Source of the DNA: an uncultured Eubacteriales bacterium
Lineage (GTDB): Bacteria > Bacillota > Clostridia > Oscillospirales > Oscillospiraceae
Direction: 5' to 3'
DNA length: 64,000 bases
Assembly: GCA_900320595.1 (NCBI GenBank)
Contig: ONSW01000002.1
Span: 1 to 64,000 of the forward strand
Part shown: one piece after another, positions 27,194 to 36,544 of the stretch
How positions within the stretch are numbered: the first letter of the stretch is position 1
How the letters are laid out: each line of letters begins with the position of its first letter
Position numbers and translations under genes: made by a program
Notes under the pieces: model-generated
What the model saw: the letters and a program-made list of their open reading frames with translations, nothing else
Database searches by the model: none
What the model was told of the DNA's origin: nothing

Positions 27194-27461
27194 AAAAATA
27201 TGCCCTTGTCCCCAAGGGGGGACAGAGGGCATTTCATTGCGGTACCACCTCTGCATGCTCCGCTTTTCGCAAAACAAAGCCTCGGCAAGTGCCTTTCGGC
27301 ACTCTTCGCGTTATCGGGCGAAACCCGTCCCGTCTTACCGGCAAGATGCTTTCAACAGGCCGCTCCGGACTGTATTGCGCCGCTCTTCTCTCCCCTTCTC
27401 AGCCATAACAGGGTCTCTCTGTGCAGAAGTTATCGGCGCGTCTGTCCTTCTTCGCGTTGAC
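27194..27461 (-). promoter_or_regulatory. T-box riboswitch controlling the C_GCAxxG gene and tyrS
   Basis: The minus-strand leader contains the T-box core AGAGGTGGTACCGC (27239-27252), which pairs with the tRNA acceptor end in the antiterminator. It is followed by a terminator, arms ATGCCCTTTGTCCCC-like (27200-27232) ending in ATTTTT. Upstream lies a long structured stem I region; a UAC triplet at 27372-27374, in the 3' part of stem I, is the likely tyrosine specifier. Uncharged tRNA(Tyr) should favour readthrough. The downstream genes confirm the specificity. Confidence 0.88.
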
Positions 27462-27467
27462 GTTTGG

Positions 27468-27496
27468 ATTATACAGGATGGGCCTTATACTGTCAA
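27468..27496 (-). promoter_or_regulatory. consensus sigma-A promoter of the T-box operon
   Basis: On the minus strand TTGACA (27491-27496) and TATAAT (27468-27473) with 17-bp spacing, both full consensus. Transcription would start near 27461. It lies immediately after the recN stop codon. Confidence 0.88.
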
Positions 27497-27498
27497 GG

Positions 27499-29187
27499 TC
27501 ATCCGTTTTTTGCGCTTTTGTATTTTTCGCATGCCGCAAGCTGCTCTTCCGCGTTGGCAAGCGTGAGAGGCGTGATATGATCGCCGCCGTACAATCTGGC
27601 GATCTCCTGCGATCTTCCCTGTCGGTCAAGCATTGTCACGTTGGTATAGGTCCGGCCGTCCCGTTCTGTCTTGGCGATAACGAAATGGTTGTCGGCCATA
27701 GCCGCGATCTGCGGCAGATGCGTCACGCACATGACCTGCTTGCCGAGAGAAACACTGTATAATTTCTCGCCGATACGCTGTGCGGCAACGCCGGAAACGC
27801 CGCTGTCGATCTCGTCGAAGATCATGGTCGGGATCGGATCGTTTTCCGCAAAAACATTCTTCATTGCCAGCATGATGCGGCTCAGCTCGCCGCCGGAGGC
27901 GATCCGGCTGATTCGTCCGAGCTCTTCACCGGCGTTTGCCGACATGATAAAACGCACATTATCGCAGCCTTTGGCGTTAAACCCATCTTCATTGACGACA
28001 GAAGAAAACTCGACCGCGAACCGGACCGAGGGCATCGAAAGATCCCTCAACTCACTGACGATCCGTTTTTGAAGCTCGATTGCGGCAGCTTTTCTCGCCT
28101 CACTCAGCTGCCGGGCTTTATTCAACAAACCGGTCCTGGCTGCGGCCAGTTCGCGTTCAAGCTTCTGTATCGTTTCGTCCGCACTGTCGATCTCATCAAG
28201 CTTTTGTCTGCTCTCACCCAGGAGTGTGATCAAGCCTTCCTCGTCGGCGTTATATTTTCTCTGAAGCCGGTTCAGAAGGGCAAGCCGTGTTTCGAGCCTG
28301 TCAAATTCTTCGGGCGAGAAATCCAGTTCGTCACGCAGATCGCGTAGGATCTCGGCAGCATCCGTCAGCGAAAAGACCGCATCACGAATGCTTTTCACAC
28401 TTCCCTCAAGCTCAGGGGCGAAAGATGCAGCCCGTTGCGCAAAAGCTTCGGCGTTCTGTGCCAGGGAGACGGCGTTTTCTTCGCCGTCATAGAGCAGCGC
28501 GCATGCATTTTCAATCGCTTCCGTCAATTTCTCGGAATTGCGCAAAAGACTCAGGCGGGATGATATCTCGTCATATTCGCCGTTTTTCAGTTCAGCGGAT
28601 TCCAGTTCGTTGATCCGGTAGCTCAAGCGATCACGAAGTCTGTCCTTTTCTTCTTCATCCAGGCGAAGAGCTTCGATCTGCTTTTTGATCTCGCAAAAGC
28701 GAGCATACAGCACGCTGTATTCGGAGATCAGCGGAGCCGTAGCGCCAAAGCGGTCAAGGTATTCAAGATGTCTGCGCTCATCCGTCAGCTGTCGTCCATC
28801 GTTCTGCCCGTGAATGTCGACGAGAGCGGACGCCAGTTCCTTGAGCTGAGCCGCGCTGACCGGAACGCCGCAGATTCGGCAGGAGCTTTTCCCATCAGAG
28901 CCGATGCGCCGCTGCAGAATAAGCTCATCTTCTATGTCGATCTCGTTGTCGCGCAAAAAGCGCTCCGCTTCCTCCGAGAGGTCAAACGTTGCCGTTACAA
29001 CGGCACGTTCAGCCCCTCTTCTTACCATTTCACGGCTGACGCGGTCTCCCAGTACAGCGCCTATCGAATCAATTACGATGGATTTGCCCGCGCCGGTTTC
29101 ACCGGTAAGGACATTCAGGCCGGGTGCAAAGCGAATATCCGCCCGTTCAATAACGGCTAAATTTTCAATGTGAAGCTCGTTCAGCAT
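27499..29187 (-). CDS. recN: DNA repair protein RecN
   Basis: A 562-aa SMC-like ATPase for double-strand break repair. Walker A GETGAGKSIVIDS near 30, a long coiled-coil middle (about 150-400), the ABC signature SGGELSRIMLA and Walker B IFDEIDSGVSG are all visible. Length and order match the family. It is the last gene of the asp23-to-recN operon, in the common Firmicutes order argR-recN. No clear terminator separates it from the next promoter. Confidence 0.96.
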   Translation of the reverse strand: MLNELHIENLAVIERADIRFAPGLNVLTGETGAGKSIVIDSIGAVLGDRVSREMVRRGAERAVVTATFDLSEEAERFLRDNEIDIEDELILQRRIGSDGKSSCRICGVPVSAAQLKELASALVDIHGQNDGRQLTDERRHLEYLDRFGATAPLISEYSVLYARFCEIKKQIEALRLDEEEKDRLRDRLSYRINELESAELKNGEYDEISSRLSLLRNSEKLTEAIENACALLYDGEENAVSLAQNAEAFAQRAASFAPELEGSVKSIRDAVFSLTDAAEILRDLRDELDFSPEEFDRLETRLALLNRLQRKYNADEEGLITLLGESRQKLDEIDSADETIQKLERELAAARTGLLNKARQLSEARKAAAIELQKRIVSELRDLSMPSVRFAVEFSSVVNEDGFNAKGCDNVRFIMSANAGEELGRISRIASGGELSRIMLAMKNVFAENDPIPTMIFDEIDSGVSGVAAQRIGEKLYSVSLGKQVMCVTHLPQIAAMADNHFVIAKTERDGRTYTNVTMLDRQGRSQEIARLYGGDHITPLTLANAEEQLAACEKYKSAKNG

Positions 29188-29214
29188 TCCGCTTACCTCA
29201 CGAAAGTCCCGACC

Positions 29215-29670
29215 TTATCTCCCGATGATGCTCTGCAGCTCATGCGACAGTTTATCACACGATTCAAGGCTTTTCATAGCAAGAAAGGCTGTGTCGTCTC
29301 CGGCAAGCGTTCCCGCCAGACCTTCGATCGACATACTGTCTACCGCCGCGCAAACCGCCGGCGCAAGGCCGGGGATCGTTTTAATCACCAGGAGATTCAT
29401 CGCTGGCTGATAAGAGATAACGCTCTCTCTTACGATCTTCTGCAGACGCTGCCTTGCGTCATCTTCCTCAGAACGGCCGGAAACCGTATAGTGATATGTC
29501 CCGGTCGGCCCCAGTTCTTTGACAAGCCTCATATCCTTGATGTCACGCGAAAGCGTAGCCTGGGTGCTTTTCACGCCCCGTTCAAGCAGCGCCTCCTGCA
29601 GCTGTCTCTGTGTCTCAATATTTTGATGCTGAATGATCTCAAGGATCACGCTCTGTCTGCCGGGTTTCAT
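29215..29670 (-). CDS. argR: arginine repressor ArgR/AhrC
   Basis: A 151-aa hexameric arginine-dependent regulator. The N-terminal winged helix includes KSTQATLSRDIKDMRLV; the C-terminal domain carries the arginine-binding GTLAGDDT. It normally represses arginine synthesis and activates catabolism. No arginine genes are in the window; the gene sits between nadK and recN, 13 bp after the former, a linkage common in Firmicutes. Confidence 0.96.
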   Translation of the reverse strand: MKPGRQSVILEIIQHQNIETQRQLQEALLERGVKSTQATLSRDIKDMRLVKELGPTGTYHYTVSGRSEEDDARQRLQKIVRESVISYQPAMNLLVIKTIPGLAPAVCAAVDSMSIEGLAGTLAGDDTAFLAMKSLESCDKLSHELQSIIGR

Positions 29671-29683
29671 TTGTTGTCCTCCA

Positions 29684-30526
29684 TTACAGTTTCTCGTAAG
29701 CTATTTCAAAAAAAGATTTTTCGCCGAAGCGAGCCATCAAAGTCCGCATTTCGCTGCGACGTATCAGCATTATGTCTCCACTCTCCAGATCCAGCACGGA
29801 ATTACCGTCAATGGATAAATACGCTCTGCGGGTATGGAGCTTTTCCGTCGTAACGGAAATCAGCTTTTGCGCGCCGATCACGAAAGGCTTTGCACCGATC
29901 GAATGGGCGCAGATCGGGGTCAGGATAAAGGCCGCCGCTTCCGGCTCTACGATCGGGCCGCCGGCCGACATGGAGTAGCCTGTCGAGCCTGTCGGAGTGG
30001 CGACGATCACGCCGTCGCCGGAATAGCCGATCATCCTGTCCTCGTCACAAAACGCGGTAATATTGATGCACTCGCCGTATCCGTGGATGACCGCGTCGTT
30101 AAGCGCGTGATCGGTATAGATGATCTCGCCGTTGCGTTCGATAGACACATCGAGCATCATCCGTTCACTGATTCGGTATTCTCCGCGCGCAGCATTCAGG
30201 ATCCTGTCAAAATTCTCCGCCTCGAGCGCGGTCATAAAGCCCTTCGTTCCCAGATTCACGCCCAGGATCGGGATACTTCTGGCCTGCAGCGAACGAACGA
30301 CGGACAAGATCGTTCCGTCACCGCCGATCACGATCAGGAGAGTGCAATCCTCCCCGAGTCCCGCAAGCGTGCTGTACGGAATATCTTGAGGCAGAACGTC
30401 GTCGCCGTTTTCGGCAAAAACGGGGCAAACCACGCATTCGATCCCAGCATCCGACAGGAGCTGCACTGCTCTGCGCGTATAGTTCAGTTGTGCATCACGA
30501 TACGGATTCGGACAAATAGCGACCAT
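29684..30526 (-). CDS. nadK: NAD kinase
   Basis: A 280-aa ATP- or polyphosphate-dependent NAD kinase, the only route to NADP. The GGDGTILS motif, NLGTKGFM and the substrate loop GSTGYSMSAGGPIV are typical. An in-frame extension of over 80 codons reaches into tlyA, but the ATG at 30526 has GGAGGG seven bases upstream and gives the usual N-terminus. It lies 16 bp after tlyA. Confidence 0.95.
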   Translation of the reverse strand: MVAICPNPYRDAQLNYTRRAVQLLSDAGIECVVCPVFAENGDDVLPQDIPYSTLAGLGEDCTLLIVIGGDGTILSVVRSLQARSIPILGVNLGTKGFMTALEAENFDRILNAARGEYRISERMMLDVSIERNGEIIYTDHALNDAVIHGYGECINITAFCDEDRMIGYSGDGVIVATPTGSTGYSMSAGGPIVEPEAAAFILTPICAHSIGAKPFVIGAQKLISVTTEKLHTRRAYLSIDGNSVLDLESGDIMLIRRSEMRTLMARFGEKSFFEIAYEKL

Positions 30527-30542
30527 AACTGTCCCTCCTCTG

Positions 30543-31337
30543 TCAAAGGTTCTCGTGTGATCGGGCCACAAGTGCGGCAACATCAATTTCCGCCTGTTCT
30601 CCCGTACGGTTGACCATATGACAGATATATTCGATATTTCCCTCCGGTCCTTTGATCGGAGAATAATCCAGTCCATGCACAGAAAGACCGATCGTCGGCG
30701 CAAAGTCGAGGATCCCCTGCACGACCTCGCGGTGAACAGCCTCATCGCGGACGACGCCTTTTTTTCCGACTTCTTCACGCCCCGCTTCGAATTGAGGCTT
30801 GATCAGGCAGACGATATCCGCATCCTCCTTCAACAGCTCTTTTACGGCCGGCAGAACGAGACGGATCGAGATAAAGGAGACGTCCATGACCGCAAGATCC
30901 GCGGTCTCCGGGATCTGCTCATGTGTTACATATCGGAGATTGGTACGCTCCAGGTTGACAACACGCGGATCGACACGAAGCTTCCAGGCAAGCTGGCCAT
31001 AGCCGACGTCGACGGCATAGACCTTCGCCGCGCCATGCTGCAGCAACACATCGGTGAAGCCGCCGGTCGACGCGCCGCAATCGATACAGACCTTATCCCT
31101 CGGATCGATCGGAAAGACCTTCAAAGCTTTATCCAGTTTAAAGCCGCCGCGGCTGACAAAGGGGATCGCCTCACCGCGTACTTCGATCTGCGCGTCCTGT
31201 GCAACGGGCATACCGGGCTTATCGGCACGCTGTCCGTTGACAAAGACGAGGCCGCTCATGATCGTCGTCTTGGCTCTTTCCCGGCTTTCGGTAAAGCCCA
31301 GATCAAAAACGAGCTGATCCAAACGAACTTTTTTCAT
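30543..31337 (-). CDS. tlyA: TlyA-family rRNA (cytidine-2'-O)-methyltransferase
   Basis: A 264-aa protein with an N-terminal S4 RNA-binding domain (VRLDQLVFDLGFTESRERA at residues 3-21) and an FtsJ-like SAM-methyltransferase domain with CIDCGASTGGFTDVLL. TlyA methylates 16S and 23S rRNA 2'-hydroxyls; other family members are called hemolysin-like. It starts 1 bp after dxs ends. Confidence 0.93.
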   Translation of the reverse strand: MKKVRLDQLVFDLGFTESRERAKTTIMSGLVFVNGQRADKPGMPVAQDAQIEVRGEAIPFVSRGGFKLDKALKVFPIDPRDKVCIDCGASTGGFTDVLLQHGAAKVYAVDVGYGQLAWKLRVDPRVVNLERTNLRYVTHEQIPETADLAVMDVSFISIRLVLPAVKELLKEDADIVCLIKPQFEAGREEVGKKGVVRDEAVHREVVQGILDFAPTIGLSVHGLDYSPIKGPEGNIEYICHMVNRTGEQAEIDVAALVARSHENL

Positions 31338-31338
31338 C

Positions 31339-33177
31339 TTATTCCTCGCCTACAAGCGCCTTTGCGGATTGGGCGATGCCCTGTGCGTCGATCCCGCATA
31401 GATGACGCAATTCCTCAACGCTCCCGTGCGGCACGATCCCATCGCCCAGGTTGAGAAGCCGGAAGGCAAAGCCATCCGACATCCCCGCGAGAGAGGAAAG
31501 GATCTGCGCTCCCACGCCGCCAAAGGCACATACGTCCTCGACAACGACAAGTCGCTTTGTTTTTTTGACAGAAAGGCGCGTCTCGTCAAACCCGTTCGGA
31601 CGGATGCGCCCGATCTTGATGACCTCCGCCGAAACACCTTCAGGCGCAAGCTTGTCCGCAGCAGCAAGCGCCTCGTTGATCATCACGCCGTAACTTACGA
31701 TCGTAATGTCGCGTCCCTCTCGCAATACGAACTCCGCCTCTGTATGGCAGTCTGAATAAGCGCCTTCTCCGCCGCGTGGATACCGGATCGCAACGGGGCC
31801 TTCACATCCGTAAAGCGCAAGCCCAAGCATCGCGTCCAGCTCGGCGAAAGATGCAGGCGCATAGATTGTCATGCCGGGAACCGCAGAAAGGAAGCTCACG
31901 TCAAACGCGCCCTGGTGCGTCTCACCGTCACGTCCGACAAGGCCGGCCCGGTCAACAGCAAAAACGGCATGCAGCTTCTGAAGAGAAATATCGTGGATCA
32001 GCATATCAAAGGCCCGCTGAAGGAAGCTGGAATACACCGCGAACACCGGAATCAGCCCCTGTTTTGCCATTCCGCCCGCCATGGAAGCAGCATGCTCCTC
32101 GGCAATGCCGATATCATAAAAACGCTCAGGGAAACGGGCGGCAAAACCTTCTAGTCCGGTCCCTCCCGACATCGCCGCAGTAATGGCGGCGATCTTCGGA
32201 TCGCTCTCGGCATAACGGCAAAGCAGGGCGCCGAAGCGAGAGCAGAAGCCCTCTTTTTCGGGCACAAGAATGCCTGTTTCCGGATCAAAGGGGCCGACCC
32301 CGTGATAAAGCTCCGGATTGGCCTCGGCATAAGCGCAGCCCTTCCCCTTTTTTGTAAGCACATGGATCAGAACCGGCTTTCGCATATCCCGCGCCCAGCG
32401 GATCACATTTTCCAAAGTGCGCAGATCATGCCCGTCGATCGGTCCAAGATAGTCAAAGCCCATCCCGGTAAACATATCATCCGGGATCAGATGCTCCTTG
32501 AGCCATTCCTTCACATGATGGTTAAAGGTGTACAGTGCAGGAAGATGGCTGAAAAGCTTGCGGTAGTGACGTTTGAAATTAAGGTACGCCGGCTTCACGC
32601 GCATGGATTGAAGCAGCCTTGCCGTACCTCCGACGTTTTCGGCGATCGACATATTGTTGTCATTGAGAATAACAACAAGCGGCTCGCCGCTCATGGCAGC
32701 GTTGGAAAGTCCCTCGAAGGAAAGGCCTCCCGTCATGGCTCCGTCGCCGATCACGGCGCATATATCATAATCCTCGCCGGAGAGAGTTCTGGCATGCGCC
32801 ATACCAAGCGCTACAGACACGGAGTTTGAGGCATGTCCGGCGATAAAGGCATCATCCACTGCCTCATACGGTTTCGGGAAGCCGGAGATGCCGCCGAATT
32901 GACGGAGCGTGTGCAGCTTATCGCGCCGCCCGGTAATAATTTTATGCGTGTAACTTTGATGACCGACATCAAAGACGATGCGGTCGTGCTGCGTATCATA
33001 CACGCGGTGGAGTGCCACCGTCAATTCCACCGTGCCCAGATTAGAGGCGAGATGTCCGCCCGTCTCGGAAACGGTCTGAATCAGGAAGGATCGGATCTCC
33101 TTGCACAAAACAGGCAGCTCTTCTGTATTTAATTGTTTGATATCGTTTGAAGAATGGATCTTCTCAAGGATACTCAA
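31339..33177 (-). CDS. dxs: 1-deoxy-D-xylulose-5-phosphate synthase
   Basis: A 612-aa thiamine-diphosphate enzyme condensing pyruvate and glyceraldehyde-3-phosphate, the first step of the MEP isoprenoid pathway. The ThDP-binding GDGAMTGGLSFEG, HAASMAGGMAKQG, and the transketolase-type DRAGLVGRDGETHQG are present. Its neighbour ispA consumes the pathway products, so the operon links supply and chain elongation. Confidence 0.96.
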   Translation of the reverse strand: MSILEKIHSSNDIKQLNTEELPVLCKEIRSFLIQTVSETGGHLASNLGTVELTVALHRVYDTQHDRIVFDVGHQSYTHKIITGRRDKLHTLRQFGGISGFPKPYEAVDDAFIAGHASNSVSVALGMAHARTLSGEDYDICAVIGDGAMTGGLSFEGLSNAAMSGEPLVVILNDNNMSIAENVGGTARLLQSMRVKPAYLNFKRHYRKLFSHLPALYTFNHHVKEWLKEHLIPDDMFTGMGFDYLGPIDGHDLRTLENVIRWARDMRKPVLIHVLTKKGKGCAYAEANPELYHGVGPFDPETGILVPEKEGFCSRFGALLCRYAESDPKIAAITAAMSGGTGLEGFAARFPERFYDIGIAEEHAASMAGGMAKQGLIPVFAVYSSFLQRAFDMLIHDISLQKLHAVFAVDRAGLVGRDGETHQGAFDVSFLSAVPGMTIYAPASFAELDAMLGLALYGCEGPVAIRYPRGGEGAYSDCHTEAEFVLREGRDITIVSYGVMINEALAAADKLAPEGVSAEVIKIGRIRPNGFDETRLSVKKTKRLVVVEDVCAFGGVGAQILSSLAGMSDGFAFRLLNLGDGIVPHGSVEELRHLCGIDAQGIAQSAKALVGEE

Positions 33178-33215
33178 GTCGCACCTCTGAAAAAAAGAAT
33201 AGATAAGCGCGAGTC

Positions 33216-34085
33216 TCAGTTAGTTCTGACAGCGAGGGAATCCGCCAGATCATCCAGGAACGCCGTATCGTCAAAGGCCTCGGCAAGTATCGATTTTGCC
33301 TGACCGGTAAGCGTTTCGATCATGGCGGCACATTTCTTTTCGCCGAAAAGCGCCATATATGTGTTTTTCTTCTCCTGCTCATCCGAGCCGATCGGCTTTC
33401 CGAGTTCCTGTTCCGTACTGAGTACGTCCAGCATGTCGTCACGGATCTGAAAAGCCGCTCCGATCGCCGCGCCGTAAAAGGACGCCGCGTCCAGCTGCCG
33501 TTCCGTTCCGCCGGCAGCCGCAACGCCCATCCGGCAGGCAGCGGTAAGCAGCGCGCCGGTTTTTCTTGAATTGATGTCCATCAGTTCCTGTTCGCTGAGT
33601 TCTTTCCCCTCGCCCAGCATATCCAGAAACTGTCCGCCGCACATGCCGTCCAGTCCAACGGCATCGGCGAGATACGCCGCACATTTTGCCTTTCGATCAG
33701 ATGCAAGCTCAGAGCGCAGGATCGTCCCGAAGGCCTCAGCCTGCAGCGCATCACCTGCAAGCGTGGCGGTGCATTCGCCGTAAACGACATGGTTCGTCGG
33801 CCTGCCGCGCCGGAGCGTGTCATTGTCCATGCAGGGCAGATCATCGTGAATCAGACTGTATGTATGCAGCATTTCGATCGCGCAGGCGACAGGAAGCGCT
33901 TTTTCGATCGAGCCGCCGCAGATCCGGCAAAACTCCAGAACCAGGATCGGTCTGATCCGTTTTCCGCCTGCAAGCAGGCTGTAGCGCATCGCCTCGGCCA
34001 ATCCCGCCAAAGGCAGCGAAAGGGCGCCCTTAAAGGATTCCTCAAGAGCGGCGTCGACGATTTTTTTATATTCCGTCTGCGTCAT
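33216..34085 (-). CDS. ispA: farnesyl diphosphate synthase-type polyprenyl synthetase
   Basis: A 289-aa trans-prenyltransferase that elongates dimethylallyl diphosphate. The first aspartate-rich motif is DDLPCMDND with RRGRPT, the second is QIRDDMLD. Length fits short-chain (C15) IspA/FPPS. It precedes dxs and overlaps xseB by 4 bp (ATGA), as is common in Firmicutes. Confidence 0.95.
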   Translation of the reverse strand: MTQTEYKKIVDAALEESFKGALSLPLAGLAEAMRYSLLAGGKRIRPILVLEFCRICGGSIEKALPVACAIEMLHTYSLIHDDLPCMDNDTLRRGRPTNHVVYGECTATLAGDALQAEAFGTILRSELASDRKAKCAAYLADAVGLDGMCGGQFLDMLGEGKELSEQELMDINSRKTGALLTAACRMGVAAAGGTERQLDAASFYGAAIGAAFQIRDDMLDVLSTEQELGKPIGSDEQEKKNTYMALFGEKKCAAMIETLTGQAKSILAEAFDDTAFLDDLADSLAVRTN

Positions 34086-34315
34086 GTCTCTTCCTCAAAG
34101 GGCAGCTCGACCGGGTCTCCGTCAGTGCCTTTTTTCAACATGACGACTTTTTGCTCCGCATTGTCCAGCAGCTGGGTGCAATATTTGATCAGAGCCGTTC
34201 CCTCTTCAAAGAAGGTCAGAGACTGTGACAGCGGCATGTTCCCTTTTTCAAGGCTTTCAACGATTTCTCCCAGCCTGGCCACAGCCTGCTCATAGCTCAT
34301 ATCATTCTTTTTCAT
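34082..34315 (-). CDS. xseB: exodeoxyribonuclease VII small subunit
   Basis: A 77-aa helical protein with the family pattern YEQAVARLGEIVESLEKG followed by LSQSLTFFEEGTALIK. It complexes with XseA. GAGGAG lies about seven bases before the chosen ATG; a longer frame of 19 codons has no such site. It overlaps xseA by 14 bp. Confidence 0.94.
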   Translation of the reverse strand: MKKNDMSYEQAVARLGEIVESLEKGNMPLSQSLTFFEEGTALIKYCTQLLDNAEQKVVMLKKGTDGDPVELPFEEET

Positions 34316-35528
34316 TTGCGTTCTCCTCGATGATTTCATTGACCGTGCAATTTGCGCTGCCGTCCGAAACACGCAGATGCAGCGTTTCGCCGCTGCGAAG
34401 TCGTTTTACGCTTCGAACGGTCTCGCCTCTGTCGTTCAAGGCGATGGCATAACCCCGCATCAGCACGCGAAGCGGGCTCATCGCGTCAAGCGAAGCGGCA
34501 AGCTTTGCCTGCTCACGCTGTTTCAGGCCAAGCTGTGCCTCCATAGAGGCGGCCAGTTTGTCGCGCATATGATCAAGCTCGATCCTTCTGTCGTCAAGAT
34601 AAGCGCCGGCATTCTGCATAACGCGGCGTGTCGAAAGATTATTGAGTTCTGTCCGCAGGTGCTTTACCCGTTTGTCCATCGCCTGGGAGGCTCGGATACC
34701 GAAGCTTTCCAGTGCCATTCTCTCCTCTGACGCGTCCGGTACCGCGATCTCGGCCGCATTGGACGGTGTCGAGGCTCTTTTGTCCGCCACATAGTCGGAA
34801 ATCGTAACATCCGGCTCGTGTCCGACAGCGGAGATAACGGGGATCGTTGATTCATAGATCGCGCGGGCAACACGCTCGTCGTTAAACGCCCACAAATCTT
34901 CGATCGACCCGCCGCCCCGTCCGGTAATGATCAGGTCGGCCAGCTCATGCCTGTTTGCGTATCGAATGGCCCCGGCGATCTCGGCTGGAGCTTCCGTCCC
35001 CTGCACACGCACGGGAAGAAGCATCACCTTTGTCATCGGCCAGCGATGTGACAGGATCCGGATCATATCGTGCACGGCAGCCCCGGCAGAGGATGTGATA
35101 ACAGCAATCTTTTCAGGGTACGTCGGCAGCGGCTTTTTATGGGAAGGATCGAAGAGGCCTTCTTCATCTAGCTTCTTTTTCAGCTGTTCAAAGGCGACCT
35201 GAAGATCGCCCGTTCCCTCCGGCATCAGAGCGGAGCAGTATAGCTGATAGGCACCGTCGCGCGGGTAGACGGAAATGCGGCCGAATGCCGTGACGCTCAT
35301 GCCGTTTTCCGGTTTAAAGCGCAGCTTGACGGCGCTGCTTTTGAACATGACGCACTTTAAGCTGCTCTCGCTGTCCTTCAGCGTAAAATAGTGATGCCCG
35401 GAAGGGTACACCTTATAGTTTGACAGTTCCCCTCTGACCGCGATCTGCAGAAAAAGGGGCGTTGCGTCGAACAGCTCTTTGATCAGTCCGTTCAATTCGC
35501 TGACGGAATAGATCTTTTTTTCGGCCAT
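34302..35528 (-). CDS. xseA: exodeoxyribonuclease VII large subunit
   Basis: A 408-aa catalytic subunit that degrades single-stranded DNA from both ends. An N-terminal OB fold includes FLQIAVRGELSNYKVYPSG, then VITSSAGAAVHDM, GRGGGSIEDLWAFND and SAVGHEPDVTISDYVADKR, the conserved core. The C-terminal coiled coil precedes a final strand segment. It overlaps nusB by one base. Confidence 0.95.
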   Translation of the reverse strand: MAEKKIYSVSELNGLIKELFDATPLFLQIAVRGELSNYKVYPSGHHYFTLKDSESSLKCVMFKSSAVKLRFKPENGMSVTAFGRISVYPRDGAYQLYCSALMPEGTGDLQVAFEQLKKKLDEEGLFDPSHKKPLPTYPEKIAVITSSAGAAVHDMIRILSHRWPMTKVMLLPVRVQGTEAPAEIAGAIRYANRHELADLIITGRGGGSIEDLWAFNDERVARAIYESTIPVISAVGHEPDVTISDYVADKRASTPSNAAEIAVPDASEERMALESFGIRASQAMDKRVKHLRTELNNLSTRRVMQNAGAYLDDRRIELDHMRDKLAASMEAQLGLKQREQAKLAASLDAMSPLRVLMRGYAIALNDRGETVRSVKRLRSGETLHLRVSDGSANCTVNEIIEENANEKE

Positions 35529-35998
35529 TACTGATCTTCGGGTTCGGCCTTGCCGGCCATTTCGCCGCGCATGAACCCGCCGAGAACACCGTTGACAAAC
35601 GCCACCGTTTCCGCATCGTCATAGCCCTTGTCCAGCTCGACAGCCTCGTTGATCGCGACAGCGGCGGGTATTTCATCCATATAGAGGATCTCACAAAGGG
35701 CGATGCGCAGGATGGCGCGTGCCGTGCGGGAGATCCGTTCGGCCTTCCACCCATGGGCATAGCGCTCGATCAGGTCGTCAAGTTCTTCTCCCTTATCCCT
35801 GCTCAAATGCGTGAGGGTGCGGATGTAGGCAAGCTGCTTCTCGTCCGGCTTTGCGGAAAAAAGCTCGTCCTCGCCGGCAAGCGTCAGATAATGCTCGTCC
35901 GAAAAGAAAGAGTCTATCAGCTCGTCGATATCCGCTCCGTTTGCGGCAGCGGCAAAGCAAAGCTCAACGGCGATCTCCCGCGCTGTTTTTCTGTTCAT
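35528..35998 (-). CDS. nusB: transcription antitermination factor NusB
   Basis: A 156-aa all-helical protein with N-terminal RKTAREIAVELCFAAA and the later ISRTARAILRIALCEI plus PAAVAINEAVELDKGYD typical of the family. NusB binds boxA RNA with NusE and supports rRNA transcription. It lies 20 bp after asp23. Confidence 0.92.
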   Translation of the reverse strand: MNRKTAREIAVELCFAAAANGADIDELIDSFFSDEHYLTLAGEDELFSAKPDEKQLAYIRTLTHLSRDKGEELDDLIERYAHGWKAERISRTARAILRIALCEILYMDEIPAAVAINEAVELDKGYDDAETVAFVNGVLGGFMRGEMAGKAEPEDQ

Positions 35999-36018
35999 GT
36001 TGTGCTCCTTAAAGCTTT

Positions 36019-36381
36019 TTATTTATCAAAAGAAATACCGGCAACGTGCACGTTGACTTTTGCCTTTTCAATGCCCGTTACAGACTGTACCGTAGAGAGA
36101 AGCTTGTCCTGGACTTCCTTCGCCACGGATACGATGCTGCTGCCGTAGCTGACATTGATGATCACGTCGACGATGATCGTATCGTCCTGAAAATCGACCT
36201 TTACGCCCTTGCTTACCGTCTTGATCCCGATCAGCTCGGCGAGCTCGGCTCCGGCCGCGTTGGACAGGCCGGATACGCCCTCGATCTCCGTGACAGCACT
36301 TTTGACGAGGCTGACGATAACATCTTCGGAAATATTGATGCTGCCCTTTTCTTCCTGGCAGGTGATGTAGTTTTCCGGCAT
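36019..36381 (-). CDS. Asp23/Gls24-family protein
   Basis: A 120-aa member of the Asp23/Gls24 (YqhY-like) family, with the NISEDVIVSLVKSAVTEIEGV start and the VDVIINVSYGSSIVSVAKEVQ core. YqhY proteins accompany nusB in many Firmicutes and influence acetyl-CoA carboxylase or envelope stress. AGGAGG is eight bases before the ATG. It is the first gene of the ten-gene operon. Confidence 0.9.
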   Translation of the reverse strand: MPENYITCQEEKGSINISEDVIVSLVKSAVTEIEGVSGLSNAAGAELAELIGIKTVSKGVKVDFQDDTIIVDVIINVSYGSSIVSVAKEVQDKLLSTVQSVTGIEKAKVNVHVAGISFDK

Positions 36382-36410
36382 AAGGAATACCTCCTAAAGT
36401 TAGTCATGAT

Positions 36411-36439
36411 ATTCTACCATGCAACGTGAAAAAAAGAAA
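36411..36439 (-). promoter_or_regulatory. possible promoter before asp23
   Basis: On the minus strand TAGAAT (36411-36416) with an upstream TGG lies about 30 bp before the start; the -35 position (36434-36439) reads only TTTCTT. A terminator upstream means the operon needs a promoter here. Confidence 0.35.
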
Positions 36440-36511
36440 GAGCAATCTGACACAAAAATGAATAAATGAATGAAAAATCCTCTTGATATTCAATTCTCTT
36501 TCCGCGTAAAG

Positions 36512-36536
36512 AAAAAAGCCCGGTTCATTCCGGGCT
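36512..36536 (-). terminator. rho-independent terminator of the spoIIIA operon
   Basis: Arms AGCCCGG and CCGGGCT with a 6-base loop, followed on the minus strand by TTTTTC. It lies directly after spoIIIAH and isolates the sporulation operon from the asp23 operon. Confidence 0.88.
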
Positions 36537-36544
36537 GAATTGCG

